Shown piece by piece: positions 17,265 to 26,178 of a DNA stretch of 62,762 nucleotides. Source of the DNA: Myroides phaeus (GTDB taxonomy: Bacteria; Bacteroidota; Bacteroidia; Flavobacteriales; Flavobacteriaceae); the NCBI RefSeq assembly GCF_900099675.1, contig NZ_FNDQ01000017.1:1-62762 (forward strand), given 5' to 3'. Each line of letters opens with the position of its first letter. The stretch's first letter is position 1. Made by a program: the position numbers and the translations under genes. A model generated the notes under the pieces. The model was not told the origin of the DNA, made no database searches, and worked only from the letters and a program-made list of their open reading frames with translations.

Positions 17265-17915
17265 TTACTTTTTTAATCCTCTTTGCCAAAAAAACATATC
17301 AACTATTTTCATTGTAGGATAATAAACATTAGAGTTCGACAAGTATTCTTTACGTATTTCTTCAATATCACTATTATTTTCCTCAATAAACGCAAATAAT
17401 TGTTCTAAGCCTTTAATCGTAATCTTTGAAATGAATATATTATTCTTTTTCAACCCTTCTAGGAAATATCTATCCAACGCAGGTAGACACCCCAACGTAC
17501 CCAATATAATTTTACTAAGCAGTACATCTGTTGGAGAAATAACTAACTTCTCACCTTCTTTTATATAAGACTGTTTTTTATAATATTCTTTAAGTTCATT
17601 TTTAAGCTTGATAATATCTGTAATTTGTTCCTTACTCACATCAAAATCATTCTGCTTACACTGCAAATATTGATATCTCTTGATGATAGTCACCGCGCCA
17701 ATATGTACCTTGTAGTTCTTTTGTAACAAAGAACTCGATCCTCTATACATCCCCCAACTTGCTAAATAAAAGGCTAAATGTAATGCCAATATATCAGTAT
17801 CTTTTTCAGTTTGAAATGCGTGGAAGCAGTGGTTCCATGATGTAAAACGATGATCGGGATCGCTATTTATTTGTTTCAAATAATCTTCAATACTGTTCTT
17901 TAAAATTAGATTCAT
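17265..17915 (-). CDS. Conserved hypothetical protein
   Basis: This 216-residue helical protein carries FTSWNHCFHAFQ and HLAFYLASWGMYRGSSSLLQ, a distinctive signature I associate with a widespread but uncharacterised family. It ends with MKIVDMFFWQRGLK. No nuclease or nucleotide-binding motif can be identified. It is AT-rich and lies next to broken genes, consistent with an accessory insertion. Function unknown. Confidence 0.55.
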   Translation of the reverse strand: MNLILKNSIEDYLKQINSDPDHRFTSWNHCFHAFQTEKDTDILALHLAFYLASWGMYRGSSSLLQKNYKVHIGAVTIIKRYQYLQCKQNDFDVSKEQITDIIKLKNELKEYYKKQSYIKEGEKLVISPTDVLLSKIILGTLGCLPALDRYFLEGLKKNNIFISKITIKGLEQLFAFIEENNSDIEEIRKEYLSNSNVYYPTMKIVDMFFWQRGLKK

Positions 17916-18021
17916 ATTTTAGCTAATTAACAGAATAAATTTAGCTAATTTAACTTCTACTACAAAGTATTATTAAACACCTGTTTTTATCTTCATAATC
18001 TCCTTATTTAATATACAAACT

Positions 18022-18348
18022 ATGAAAAAATACTGCTTAAATATCGAATTTAAAAATGTTAACCTTAATAACTACTTCATAAAAACTGACTTTGAATTCA
18101 AAGAGTTTAAAACTGATCTTTATGTTTCTTCAGATACAATAGAATTTCATATTCATTACGATTCTGTTATGTATTTAGGTGAAAAAATTGGTATGTGCCT
18201 ACAAAAAATGTCTTGGAAACAATTCACTGCTAACATTAAACTCTCTGGATTTGAAAAAATACAGAATCTGATAAAAATTGATCTATCTGAATCTTCAAAA
18301 TCTTCTTGTAAAACATCGGATGGTTTTATACTTTGTTTTTCATCATAG
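18022..18348 (+). pseudogene. 5' part of an unknown gene, fused to foreign sequence
   Basis: The frame begins naturally (MKKYCLNIEFKNVNLNNYF) and reads as a credible polar protein to about residue 88, near 18285. Beyond that the codons are the exact antisense of conserved DUF2075 sequence (DEKQSIKPSD on the other strand). So the 3' end of this gene was replaced when the two genes were joined. The family is unknown. Translation of the remnant may still occur, ending with an artefactual tail. Confidence 0.4.
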
Positions 18349-19339
18349 AATAACACTAATTTATCAGATTGCAACTGGGCCCATTCCAACTCTGAACTTG
18401 TTTCTTTATCTAATCCTAATGCCAAACAATATTCGTCAAACTTACCATAATAAGCACCTAAGTTCACTCGACGTCGCAAACGATGAGATTCGTCTATAAT
18501 CAAAATATCATAGTGACTCTTAACCATTTCAGCAGGTCCAATCACCATTTTTGCATTTAATCCTTGTATATTTTTAAAAACATTAGATATTGTCTTTCTA
18601 AAAGAAGACATTGGAATAACTAAGGCCATTTTAAGATCACTATATCTTTCTTTAACACGCTCCAACAAATCAAGTAATTCCGTTTCAGAATCTTCAAAAT
18701 CACTATAGTTGAAATCTGACAGTTCTGTTTTTAATAATTTAAATAAAAATATTGCTAATATACTTTTTCCTGTTCCTGCTCCTCCTTCGATTAAACTAAT
18801 CTTCGCATTATCATCAAGCAAACAGTTTAATATTTTTTTCAATCCTTCAACCTGTCCTCCAGATAAACTTTTATATGGCGAATACTTAAATAAATCTGAA
18901 TTGTCAATATAATCTAAGGAATGTCTGGCAATTCCTATTGATCTTAAAGAATCCCAAATACCTGTAAACAAGTCCCAATAAACTTCTTTCTGTTGATAAT
19001 AGTGATGATTAGCAATACCTAAATTTCCATTGATAGGCTTAAACTTACCATCAGCTGCTATGTAACGTATTAGATTTGATTCAATATCTAATGTAGCCGA
19101 CTTATTAAAATAATCACCTGTGATAAAATGAACTGATTCCATTTTTTTTCACTATGCTTTAAGTGTGCACGCATACGTTTTTGCACCTCAGTCGTTTCTC
19201 CAATATAAGCAGACTTTGACTTATTATCACTTAACAAATAAACTAATGGCCATGATAAAAACTTAGGACTAATAAGCTCGATTTCTGTAATTACAGTATC
19301 ATTAAAATCTCTTTTAACTAATTGAAACTTATCTTCCAT
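18285..19339 (-). pseudogene. GIY-YIG / DUF2075 (Schlafen-group-3-like) helicase, split and truncated
   Basis: Read from 19339, the first frame encodes a GIY-YIG nuclease start (VYLLSDNKSKSAYIGETTEV) and ends at 19088. A second frame from ATG 19142 continues the same family: ESVHFITGDYF, Walker A GGAGTGKS, Walker B ILIIDESHRL, and LVLFYDEKQSIKPSD. The two frames meet at a run of eight A (minus strand, about 19150-19143); a -1 slip or one added A would join them. After about 18285 the family sequence stops, so the C-terminal helicase half is missing. The gene follows a MazG-like gene with a TAATG overlap. It is very likely non-functional as a helicase. Confidence 0.7.
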
Positions 19340-19668
19340 TATAACTCTGTATACTTTTTAGCTGTCCCTTTTGATTTCTCTACTGGATACTTTTCGTTGT
19401 TTTTTTTAATTTTAGCATCCATTATTTCAATAACATCTATGTTGTTTTTTTCTGCTAATAACAAACTATATAACATTACATCAGCCAACTCTTCTTTTAG
19501 TCTTTCCTCATTACATTCTTCATTACCTTTCCACAAAAACAATTCTAATAATTCAGATGCTTCAATAGATAATGCTACTGCTAAATCTTTTGAATTATGA
19601 AATTGACTCCAATCTCTTACATCTCTAAACTCTATCAATTTTTTTATTATTATATCTAAGTCTTTCAT
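19339..19668 (-). CDS. MazG-like nucleotide pyrophosphohydrolase
   Basis: From ATG 19668 the 109-residue product shows the all-helical MazG/RS21-C6 pattern: RDVRDWSQFHNSKDLAVALS, then EASELLELFLW and the metal-binding EELADVMLYSLLLAE (ExxE and ExxD acidic residues). It hydrolyses noncanonical or deoxynucleoside triphosphates in its family. Its stop codon overlaps the start of the GIY-YIG gene (TAATG), so the two were one operon. The longer upstream reading (from 19734) adds 22 non-conserved residues. In accessory islands MazG-like genes often travel with DUF2075 genes. Confidence 0.8.
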   Translation of the reverse strand: MKDLDIIIKKLIEFRDVRDWSQFHNSKDLAVALSIEASELLELFLWKGNEECNEERLKEELADVMLYSLLLAEKNNIDVIEIMDAKIKKNNEKYPVEKSKGTAKKYTEL

Positions 19669-20170
19669 TATTGTATGTTTTAATATGCTAAATGTACCTA
19701 TCCTTTTTTTACCTATACTAACAAATATTCGCATTATTTAGATAAGTATCTTTTCAATTATAGATAGTAAAAATACCATTTATTATGAATTATTTTTTCA
19801 CAATTACGCTCAATAATAGCATTTAGCATTCTTTGAGTAAACTGCTTATTTTGTTTCCAAATGCCAAGTTCAGTGTGAAAGAATAACAATTTCCCCCTAC
19901 ACTGTTTATCATTAGAAATTGATAAACATAAAACGAGACGAGGGAATAGGAAACCTAAATAACATAATCTCTTCATGTCATTGTATAAATCCCACAAATA
20001 ATTTTTTTTCTTACCATCTTAAAGAAAAATATTTTGTTTACTCCCTATTTATTACGTGGTTTAAACCAATAAAAGCCTACCTACATACAAACACCCTAAA
20101 TTCTGAATATCAATAACATACAAATAATATTCGCTTCTTTCTTTGGAACGGCTTTGCAATAGTGCAAGAA

Positions 20171-20202
20171 TTCTTCGGAAAACACCCTCCTTTTCCGAAG
20201 AA
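20171..20202. repeat. 12-bp perfect inverted repeat in a gene-poor stretch
   Basis: TTCTTCGGAAAA at 20171-20182 pairs with TTTTCCGAAGAA at 20191-20202 around an 8-base loop. It lies in a 700-base stretch (19669-20368) where I see no credible gene; the frames at 19758-19997 and 20061-20349 look spurious. It has no T tract, so it is not an obvious terminator and may be an element end. Confidence 0.45.
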
Positions 20203-20307
20203 GTTCTAACCAATGGTGCATTCGTTCCCGATAAAAACACAAATAAGAATAACAACATTATCGCTTGTTCATATTCTGTTGCCTTTCAAAAAAACAAATT
20301 ACTAAGA

Positions 20308-20353
20308 AATTACAAAAGCCCTTCAATGAAAATTGAAAGGCTTTTGTAATTTT
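20308..20353 (-). terminator. Hairpin terminator for the following minus-strand gene
   Basis: AAATTACAAAAGCC and TTCAAT (20308-20327) pair with ATTGAA and GGCTTTTGTAATTT (20332-20351) with one mismatch. It lies just beyond the stop of the 133-residue gene. Confidence 0.65.
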
Positions 20354-20368
20354 ATGATGTACTAACAA

Positions 20369-20770
20369 TTAACCATCGATGCAAACACCATCGTCAAACT
20401 GTCCGTTAGCCATTTCTATCGTTAAAAAATGTCCGCCAAATAAATCGCCTCCTTCATACATAAACTCAACGGCTGTATCTCCCGTGAAATACAATGAAAT
20501 TAAATTAAGCCCCTGCATAAATGCTTCATCCGTAATAGATCCGTCTTCACAATAAGCATCGTAAAGCTCATCTACAATTAATCGCTTCCCTCTTTGATCA
20601 AATGCCTGTAAATCACTTACAATCGTATTAACATCGGCTAATAAACCTTCTAAATTATCATCCATATTGTGAATAGCAATGGTGATCTCCTCTTCTCCGT
20701 GGGCTAAGTCCATTTGTAATACGTCTTGATCGTAATCTGCTACTTCAAAATCTTTTACTGTTATTGTCAT
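20369..20770 (-). CDS. Acidic hypothetical protein, DUF2004-like
   Basis: This 133-residue protein is strongly acidic, with AYCEDGSITDEAFMQGLNLISLYF and a C-terminal GGHFLTIEMANGQFDDGVCIDG. The last part resembles a DUF2004-type end, but the match is from memory and partial. No signal peptide or membrane segment. Acidic small cytosolic proteins of this look often serve as immunity proteins, which is only a suggestion. It is a single-gene transcript. Confidence 0.5.
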   Translation of the reverse strand: MTITVKDFEVADYDQDVLQMDLAHGEEEITIAIHNMDDNLEGLLADVNTIVSDLQAFDQRGKRLIVDELYDAYCEDGSITDEAFMQGLNLISLYFTGDTAVEFMYEGGDLFGGHFLTIEMANGQFDDGVCIDG

Positions 20771-20961
20771 AATTATATATTTTATTAATTATCGTTCTAT
20801 ATCTCCTACGTGTGCAAATATACTTCTAATACAAAAGTGAGAAACAGTAGTTTTATCTTTTCTCTCAAAAAAACAATTCTCCTTATTAAAAGTTACATTG
20901 GATATATTGCCTATCGCTTTTATAAATTGTACTTTAACCTTGTTTAAAAACAATAACTTTT

Positions 20962-21258
20962 ATGGAAAAGACAATCAAAATACTTTTAGCAGTTATCTTA
21001 TTGCTCTGCTTACTCCCCCTACCGTATGGTTTCTTTGAATTAGTGCGCTTTATCGCTTTCATCGGTTTTGGATATTTAGCCTTTATGGCCAACAAGAGAA
21101 ATAATCAGAATGAAATGATCTTGTTTGGTGCTTTGGCGTTGCTGTTTCAACCGTTCTTTAAAATTGCCTTGGGTAGAACGCTGTGGAATATTGTAGATGT
21201 AGTAGTGGCGGTAGGTTTATTGCTTACGATGAACAAAAAGAACATCTTAAAAAAGTAA
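20962..21258 (+). CDS. Small integral membrane protein
   Basis: The 98-residue product has three to four hydrophobic segments (about 5-22, 24-42, 51-67, 75-90) separated by short loops, with NKRNNQNE as a cytosolic loop. The pattern resembles small Flavobacteria membrane proteins annotated only as DUF6804-like or hypothetical. Inner membrane. Its role is unknown. A perfect 17-bp terminator closes the gene. Confidence 0.65.
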   Translation: MEKTIKILLAVILLLCLLPLPYGFFELVRFIAFIGFGYLAFMANKRNNQNEMILFGALALLFQPFFKIALGRTLWNIVDVVVAVGLLLTMNKKNILKK

Positions 21259-21270
21259 ATGAGATACAAT

Positions 21271-21310
21271 AAAAAAATCCTTTTAGAAAACACTCTAAAA
21301 GGATTTTTTT
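21271..21310. terminator. Perfect 17-bp bidirectional terminator
   Basis: The arm at 21271-21287 (core ATCCTTTTAGA) is perfectly complementary to 21294-21310 (TCTAAAAGGAT plus T run). It serves the membrane protein gene and the convergent methyltransferase gene. Confidence 0.8.
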
Positions 21311-21329
21311 TATGAATAGTAGTTATGGA

Positions 21330-21944
21330 TTACTGTTTAACACCGATTAAACGAATTACGGCTGCTTCGCCAAGATGAAATTGCCCTTCTTGTAATGTTA
21401 CTACTTGCTCTTCGGCTAAGGTAAAGGTGAAGTCTTGAAAGTCTTCTTTTAACTCAGCAAGGTCAAATAACATACTTACTTCTCCCGGGCCACCAACAGC
21501 GGGGTTCTTCTCTTGCTTGGCTTTGTGCTGTTTGCTAAAGCCTTCTAAGATTAGCGTTCCTCCTTTTTTTATAGCTTTTGCCAATTTGCGGTGGTATATG
21601 CGTCTGTATTCTTCAGGAAAGTGGGCAAAGATTAACCCCAGTGTGTCAAACTCTCTTCTGTCAAGATCAATTTCTTTGACAGTTGATACTAAGTAGTTAA
21701 TCACTACTCCCTTGTCTTGTGCTAACTTCATAGCTTTCTTTTGTCCTTCTACACTCATATCAAATGCAGAAACAGTCCACCCTTGTTGAGCTGCAAATAC
21801 AGCGTTTCGCCCTTCTCCTTCTGCGGCTAATAATACTGTGCCTACTTGTGGCAACTCGCTTAGCGCTTGTTCAAAAAAGCGATTAGGTGTTGTGCCATAC
21901 GCATAAACTTCTTCTTTATATCGGTTGTCCCAAAAATTGCTCAT
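21330..21944 (-). CDS. SAM-dependent methyltransferase, TehB-like
   Basis: The 204-residue protein starts FWDNRYKEEVYAYGTTPNRF, followed by the SAM-binding LLAAEGEGRNAVFAAQQGW and FDMS. This is typical of TehB/thiopurine-type methyltransferases that act on small soft nucleophiles such as tellurite or thiols. Length is normal. It lies 3 bases downstream of a rhodanese gene, so the two form an operon that may deal with sulfur or chalcogen compounds. Confidence 0.8.
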   Translation of the reverse strand: MSNFWDNRYKEEVYAYGTTPNRFFEQALSELPQVGTVLLAAEGEGRNAVFAAQQGWTVSAFDMSVEGQKKAMKLAQDKGVVINYLVSTVKEIDLDRREFDTLGLIFAHFPEEYRRIYHRKLAKAIKKGGTLILEGFSKQHKAKQEKNPAVGGPGEVSMLFDLAELKEDFQDFTFTLAEEQVVTLQEGQFHLGEAAVIRLIGVKQ

Positions 21945-21947
21945 CGT

Positions 21948-22265
21948 TTATTTGTTTACGCTTTTTGCTACATTTTGCCAAGAACCTCCATTGATTACTT
22001 GCTTGTATCCGTTGTTGTTTAACACCTGCTTTGCTTGTCCACTGCGCATTCCACTGCGGCAGAAAACAACAATTGCTTTGTCTTTTGGCAATTTGTTTAA
22101 TTGTCTTTCTAAAGTGTCTAACGGAATATTGATTGCTCCACTTACAGAACCACCGTTAAATTCCCCTTGTGTGCGTACATCTACTAATAATGCTCCGCCT
22201 TTGATGTATTGTTCTAATTCGTCATTTGAACCAAAACCTGCTACTTTTTTAATAAAATCAAACAT
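21948..22265 (-). CDS. Rhodanese-like sulfurtransferase domain protein
   Basis: A single rhodanese domain of 105 residues: GGALLVDVRTQGEFNGGSV and INIPLDTL, then the active-site loop FCRSGMRSGQA with the catalytic Cys. Such proteins carry sulfane sulfur as persulfide. Cytosolic, no signal peptide. First gene of a two-gene minus-strand operon with a TehB-like methyltransferase. Confidence 0.9.
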   Translation of the reverse strand: MFDFIKKVAGFGSNDELEQYIKGGALLVDVRTQGEFNGGSVSGAINIPLDTLERQLNKLPKDKAIVVFCRSGMRSGQAKQVLNNNGYKQVINGGSWQNVAKSVNK

Positions 22266-22408
22266 TGTGCTACAATTTTAGATTGCAAAAATACACTCAC
22301 CTGTTCCAATAGCGTGTAACTTAGGTTACACAGAACGGAAGTTTCACAGCATTTTGGCTGCTTAAACGGAAAAAGGCAATGGCATTTTACAGAAAAAAAT
22401 AAAAAACA

Positions 22409-22416
22409 TACTTTTG
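22409..22416 (+). promoter_or_regulatory. -7 promoter box upstream of rlmH
   Basis: TACTTTTG matches the TAnnTTTG consensus of Bacteroidota housekeeping promoters and lies 14 bases before the rlmH start codon, giving a very short leader. No clear -33 element was found. Confidence 0.45.
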
Positions 22417-22430
22417 CAAAAAATACACGA

Positions 22431-22904
22431 ATGAATATCAAGTTAATTGCCATAGGAAAAACGGATAGTAAACCGCTACAGACATTAATGGATGAATACA
22501 CTAAACGCCTGTCGTTTTACGTCAAGTTTGACTTGGAGGTTATTCCGGATATCAAAAATTCGAAGAATATGTCGGAGGCGCAACAAAAACAAAAGGAGGG
22601 GGAACTTATTTTATCTAAAATAACGCCTACTGATTTCTTGGTTTTGTTGGATGAAAATGGAAAGGAATTTAGCAGTATTGGCTTCTCTGAAGAATTGCAA
22701 AAAAGAATGAATGCGGGGATTAAAACTTTGGTATTTGTCATTGGTGGACCTTATGGTTTCTCTGAAGAAGTGTACAAAAATGCAAAGGGAAAGATATCGC
22801 TTTCTCGTATGACGTTTTCTCACCAAATGATTCGCTTGTTTATCATAGAACAGATTTATCGCGGGTTTACAATCTTGCGCAATGAACCGTATCACCACCA
22901 ATAA
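22431..22904 (+). CDS. rlmH: 23S rRNA (pseudouridine1915-N3)-methyltransferase RlmH
   Basis: The 157-residue SPOUT methyltransferase carries LIAIGKT at the start, LDENGKEFSS, the SAM loop VIGGPYGFS, and the C-terminal knot sequence MTFSHQMIRLFIIEQIYRGFTI followed by PYHH. It methylates pseudouridine 1915 of 23S rRNA in the assembled 70S ribosome. Length is exactly typical. It is a single-gene unit with its own -7 box and a hairpin terminator shared with the convergent lipoprotein gene. Confidence 0.95.
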   Translation: MNIKLIAIGKTDSKPLQTLMDEYTKRLSFYVKFDLEVIPDIKNSKNMSEAQQKQKEGELILSKITPTDFLVLLDENGKEFSSIGFSEELQKRMNAGIKTLVFVIGGPYGFSEEVYKNAKGKISLSRMTFSHQMIRLFIIEQIYRGFTILRNEPYHHQ

Positions 22905-22907
22905 AAA

Positions 22908-22931
22908 AAAGCCTGTTATTCAACAGGCTTT
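22908..22931. terminator. Bidirectional terminator between rlmH and lipoprotein gene
   Basis: AAAGCCTGTT at 22908-22917 pairs with AACAGGCTTT at 22922-22931, with an A8 run on the left. Confidence 0.7.
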
Positions 22932-22938
22932 GGTATTT

Positions 22939-23547
22939 TTAGTAGATTAAATCTGTCTTAGCAAATTTGTCTTGTACTTCTTTTTCAACTAAGAAAATAC
23001 GCGTTTGTAGGTATTGTTCAAATGTCAGGTCTTTATTAAACCCTAACTGAACACTATCGCGGTCTTGAATTGCTTGCACTAATTGGTCTTTAGACACTGC
23101 ATTTCCTTCAAACAAAATAGTGTTTGCATCTTTTACATACACCACGTTTGCCATAGTTGTTGGTCCTACGAATCCGTAGTCTAACTCCTTAATTGGAAAG
23201 AATGACAAGTGCTTACTCACTGTATCCGCATAGCTTAAAAACACTCCTTTTTCATCTTTGTGCATGTTTTCTTCGTTGTACTTGTGGTCTTTGATGCGCT
23301 TAATCTCTGTCAATACGTCTTTTACATTCAAATCGCGTTGTACAGAAACGATGTAATTTGTACCGCTAATTCTGTTGGCTTCGATTAATTCAAAGCTCTT
23401 ACCTTCTTCTCCTGTTTCAAAATAAATAGGCGAATGGTCTTCCACTCCCTCTTCTACTGTAAAACCTGCACGAGGAATGTGCATTTCTTTTCGATTGCAA
23501 CTGCCTAATAGTATCAAAGCAGGAATTAGCAATAATAGCTTTTTCAT
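22939..23547 (-). CDS. Lipoprotein of unknown function
   Basis: The signal peptide LLLIPALILLGSC ends in a lipobox with the modified Cys at about residue 17, so the mature protein is membrane-anchored in the envelope. The rest is a 185-residue mixed fold with no family I recognise. Its start overlaps the folP stop by 4 bases, so it is the second gene of the folP operon, but no link to folate synthesis is evident. Confidence 0.7.
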   Translation of the reverse strand: MKKLLLLIPALILLGSCNRKEMHIPRAGFTVEEGVEDHSPIYFETGEEGKSFELIEANRISGTNYIVSVQRDLNVKDVLTEIKRIKDHKYNEENMHKDEKGVFLSYADTVSKHLSFFPIKELDYGFVGPTTMANVVYVKDANTILFEGNAVSKDQLVQAIQDRDSVQLGFNKDLTFEQYLQTRIFLVEKEVQDKFAKTDLIY

Positions 23548-24368
23548 TTAATTATCTGTTTTAATATTTCTCTTGTTTGTACTGCTTCTTTAACATCGTG
23601 AACGCGCAAAATATTGGCTCCTTTTTGTAGCGCAATAGTGTTTAATACAGTGGTTCCGTTTAACGCCTCTTGTGCTGTGATGTCTAACAGTTTATAAATC
23701 ATTGACTTTCTCGATATTCCTACTAATAGCGGTAGGTCAAACGAAGATAGTAATTCCATCTTACCCATTAGTTCGTAATTCTGGTCTAAGGTTTTTGCAA
23801 ACCCAAAACCGGGGTCTAAAATGATGTCGTTAATTTTGTGTTCACGGGCTTTGGCAACGCGTTCTGCAAAGTATAGCTTTACTTCTTTAACCAAATCGCT
23901 ATACGCAGTCAGCGATTGCATAGTTTGTGGAGTTCCGCGCATATGCATCATAATATAAGGCACTTGCAACTGTCCTACTGTTTCAAGCATTGCCTCGTCT
24001 AAGTGGCCTGCTGCAATATCATTTACTATTGCCGCACCTGCTTCTACTGTGGCCTTTGCTACTGCTGCTCTAAATGTGTCTATGGATAAATGGGTTGTTG
24101 GAAACTCCTTTTGCAACATCGCTACAATCGGTACGATACGCTGTATTTCTTCTTGTTCACTGACAAACTCAGCACTTGGTTTACTTGAATAAGCGCCTAC
24201 GTCAATGAAGTCTGCCCCTTGCGCAATCATCTCTTCTGCGTGTTTTAGAAATGCCGCATCAGACTTGTACTTTCCTCCGTCATAAAAAGAATTGGGAGTG
24301 ATGTTTAGAATTCCCATTATTTTTGGAGAACTTAAATCAACCAATTCTCCTTTACAATTTATTGTCAT
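23544..24368 (-). CDS. folP: Dihydropteroate synthase
   Basis: The TIM-barrel enzyme joins p-aminobenzoate to dihydropterin diphosphate in folate synthesis. Motifs are complete: MGILNITPNSFYDGG, ADFIDVGAYSSKP, HLSIDTF, IVNDIAAG, DPGFGFAKT and LVGISRKS. I chose ATG 24368; the frame could be opened 24 residues further, but that extension is not family-like and overlaps the divergent promoter region. It is the sulfonamide target. First gene of an operon with the lipoprotein. Confidence 0.95.
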   Translation of the reverse strand: MTINCKGELVDLSSPKIMGILNITPNSFYDGGKYKSDAAFLKHAEEMIAQGADFIDVGAYSSKPSAEFVSEQEEIQRIVPIVAMLQKEFPTTHLSIDTFRAAVAKATVEAGAAIVNDIAAGHLDEAMLETVGQLQVPYIMMHMRGTPQTMQSLTAYSDLVKEVKLYFAERVAKAREHKINDIILDPGFGFAKTLDQNYELMGKMELLSSFDLPLLVGISRKSMIYKLLDITAQEALNGTTVLNTIALQKGANILRVHDVKEAVQTREILKQIIK

Positions 24369-24492
24369 TCCGTTCAATACCTTACTTTTTTTCGTATTTT
24401 TATATATTATTACGCTCCAAAAACACATTCCCTCTTTCAAAGGGTTAGTATTATTACTATTTTTGGAAAAATATTACACAAATATAATTCAA

Positions 24493-25038
24493 ATGAATAC
24501 TACTTCTACTCAATTTGACCAAGTAATTGCCATCTGCAGGGATTTATACCAGAAAAAAATGCACGATTATGGGTGTGCTTGGCGAATTTTACGTTTACCT
24601 TCTTTGACGGATCAAATATTTATTAAAGCACAACGCATTAGAAGTATTCAAGAAAATGAAGTGCGCAAAGTGGATGAAGGTGAAATGCCCGAGTTTATTG
24701 GTATTATCAACTATTGCGTTATGGCGCTTATCAATTTAGAGAAAGGCGTAGCAACGCAACCTGACTTGTCAAGTGAGGAGGCAATTAAATTGTACGATGA
24801 GAAAATTGCGGAGACAAAAGCGTTAATGGAAAACAAAAATCACGATTATGGTGAGGCTTGGAGAGAAATGCGCGTGAGCTCTTTGACGGATTTAATCTTG
24901 CAAAAATTATTGCGCGTTAAACAAATTGAAGATAACAAAGGAAAGACATTAGTGTCTGAAGGAATTGCTGCGAATTACCAGGATATGCTTAATTATTCTG
25001 TGTTTGCTTTAATTCACTTAGACGTTGCTAATCAATAA
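24493..25038 (+). CDS. DUF1599 domain protein
   Basis: The 181-residue protein has two related halves, each with HDYG.AWR followed by SLTD and an acidic helical stretch (HDYGCAWRILRLPSLTDQIF and HDYGEAWREMRVSSLTDLIL), an internal duplication characteristic of DUF1599. The function is not known. Start ATG 24493 is preferred; the open frame runs far upstream but overlaps the divergent folP gene. It is the first of a run of plus-strand genes toward tpiA. Confidence 0.85.
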   Translation: MNTTSTQFDQVIAICRDLYQKKMHDYGCAWRILRLPSLTDQIFIKAQRIRSIQENEVRKVDEGEMPEFIGIINYCVMALINLEKGVATQPDLSSEEAIKLYDEKIAETKALMENKNHDYGEAWREMRVSSLTDLILQKLLRVKQIEDNKGKTLVSEGIAANYQDMLNYSVFALIHLDVANQ

Positions 25039-25065
25039 TAACGTTTTTTAAACAATCATTAAATT

Positions 25066-26166
25066 ATGAAAATCATTGCTCAACTATCGCGCATATTTGT
25101 AGGTGTTTTATTCATCTTGTCAGGATTAGTTAAGTTAAATGACCCAATGGGGTTTTCTTATAAATTGGAAGAATACTTCTCTGAGGCTGTTTTAAACTTA
25201 CCTTTTCTAATTCCTTATGCTGTTGCTTTAGCCGTTGTATTGGTTATTGCTGAAGTGGTTTTAGGGGTGGCTTTATTGGTAGGATACAAGCGCAAGTGGA
25301 CTTTGACTTTGCTGTTTTTAATGATTATATTCTTTACATTCCTTACTTTTTACTCTGCTTATTACAACAAAGTAACTGATTGTGGGTGTTTTGGAGATGC
25401 AATTGCACTAACGCCTTGGGGCTCGTTTACCAAAGATGTGGTGTTGTTAGTCTTGCTTTTAATCATCTTAAGAGATAGAGAGGTTGTACAGCCTTTATTC
25501 CCTGGTAAAGTGAATGGTACTCTTGTATTTATTTCATTGGTATTGAGTGGTTTTATGGGGTATTGGGTGTTAAATCATCTGCCTTTGAAAGACTTTAGAG
25601 CATATAAAGTAGGTACTGACATCATGAAGGGAATGGAGATTCCGGAAGACGCACCGCGTGCGGTTTACGAGATGTCATTCTACTATGACGTAAATGGTGA
25701 GGAACGCAAGTTTAGCGATAAGGAATTAACTAAACTGCCTGAAGGGGCTAAGTTTATCAGAAGAGAAGATAAACTTATTTCAGAAGGTTTCCAACCGGCT
25801 ATTCACGACTTGTCTATGGATAAAGATGGTGAGGATTTCCTTGGTGAAATGCTTGCTGAACCTAAGTTAGTGTGGATTATTGCTTACGATTTAACACGCG
25901 CTGACGAAAAAGGTTTAGAGGCGATGAAGGACTTTGCTAATAAAGCGATTGTCAACGGATACATCGTAGCAGGTATGTCTGCTTCTGCTCAAAACTTGGT
26001 GGAAGAGGTTCAAAAGAAATATAACTTGCCTTTTGACTTCTACTCTTGTGATGGTACGACTTTAAAGACTATTGAACGCGGTAATCCAAGTATCGTTGTC
26101 CTTGAAAATGGTGTGATTGTAGAGAAAAAACACTGGAACGACAGAGAAAAAGTAACCCTTAAATAA
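25066..26166 (+). CDS. BT_3928-type DoxX-like membrane protein with thioredoxin-like tail
   Basis: The N-terminal half is a DoxX/MauE-type four-helix membrane domain (FVGVLFILSGLVKLNDPMGF, helices at about 1-25, 45-75, 80-97 and 115-137) with DCGCFGD in the second loop. After a linker segment the C-terminal 160 residues look thioredoxin-like but lack a CxxC in the expected place (only a single Cys in FDFYSCDG). BT_3928-type proteins in Bacteroidota have this layout. A role in thiol or quinone redox at the inner membrane is inferred from the family. Confidence 0.8.
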   Translation: MKIIAQLSRIFVGVLFILSGLVKLNDPMGFSYKLEEYFSEAVLNLPFLIPYAVALAVVLVIAEVVLGVALLVGYKRKWTLTLLFLMIIFFTFLTFYSAYYNKVTDCGCFGDAIALTPWGSFTKDVVLLVLLLIILRDREVVQPLFPGKVNGTLVFISLVLSGFMGYWVLNHLPLKDFRAYKVGTDIMKGMEIPEDAPRAVYEMSFYYDVNGEERKFSDKELTKLPEGAKFIRREDKLISEGFQPAIHDLSMDKDGEDFLGEMLAEPKLVWIIAYDLTRADEKGLEAMKDFANKAIVNGYIVAGMSASAQNLVEEVQKKYNLPFDFYSCDGTTLKTIERGNPSIVVLENGVIVEKKHWNDREKVTLK

Positions 26167-26178
26167 CATAAAACAATC

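Noticed and set aside
19758..19997. 79-residue minus-strand open frame
   Set aside because: Composition is not protein-like (many Cys, Leu and aromatic residues in random order), and it has no promoter or partner. I treat the stretch as non-coding.
20061..20349. Overlapping short frames on both strands around 20061-20349
   Set aside because: They run across a palindrome and a terminator and contain no family motif.
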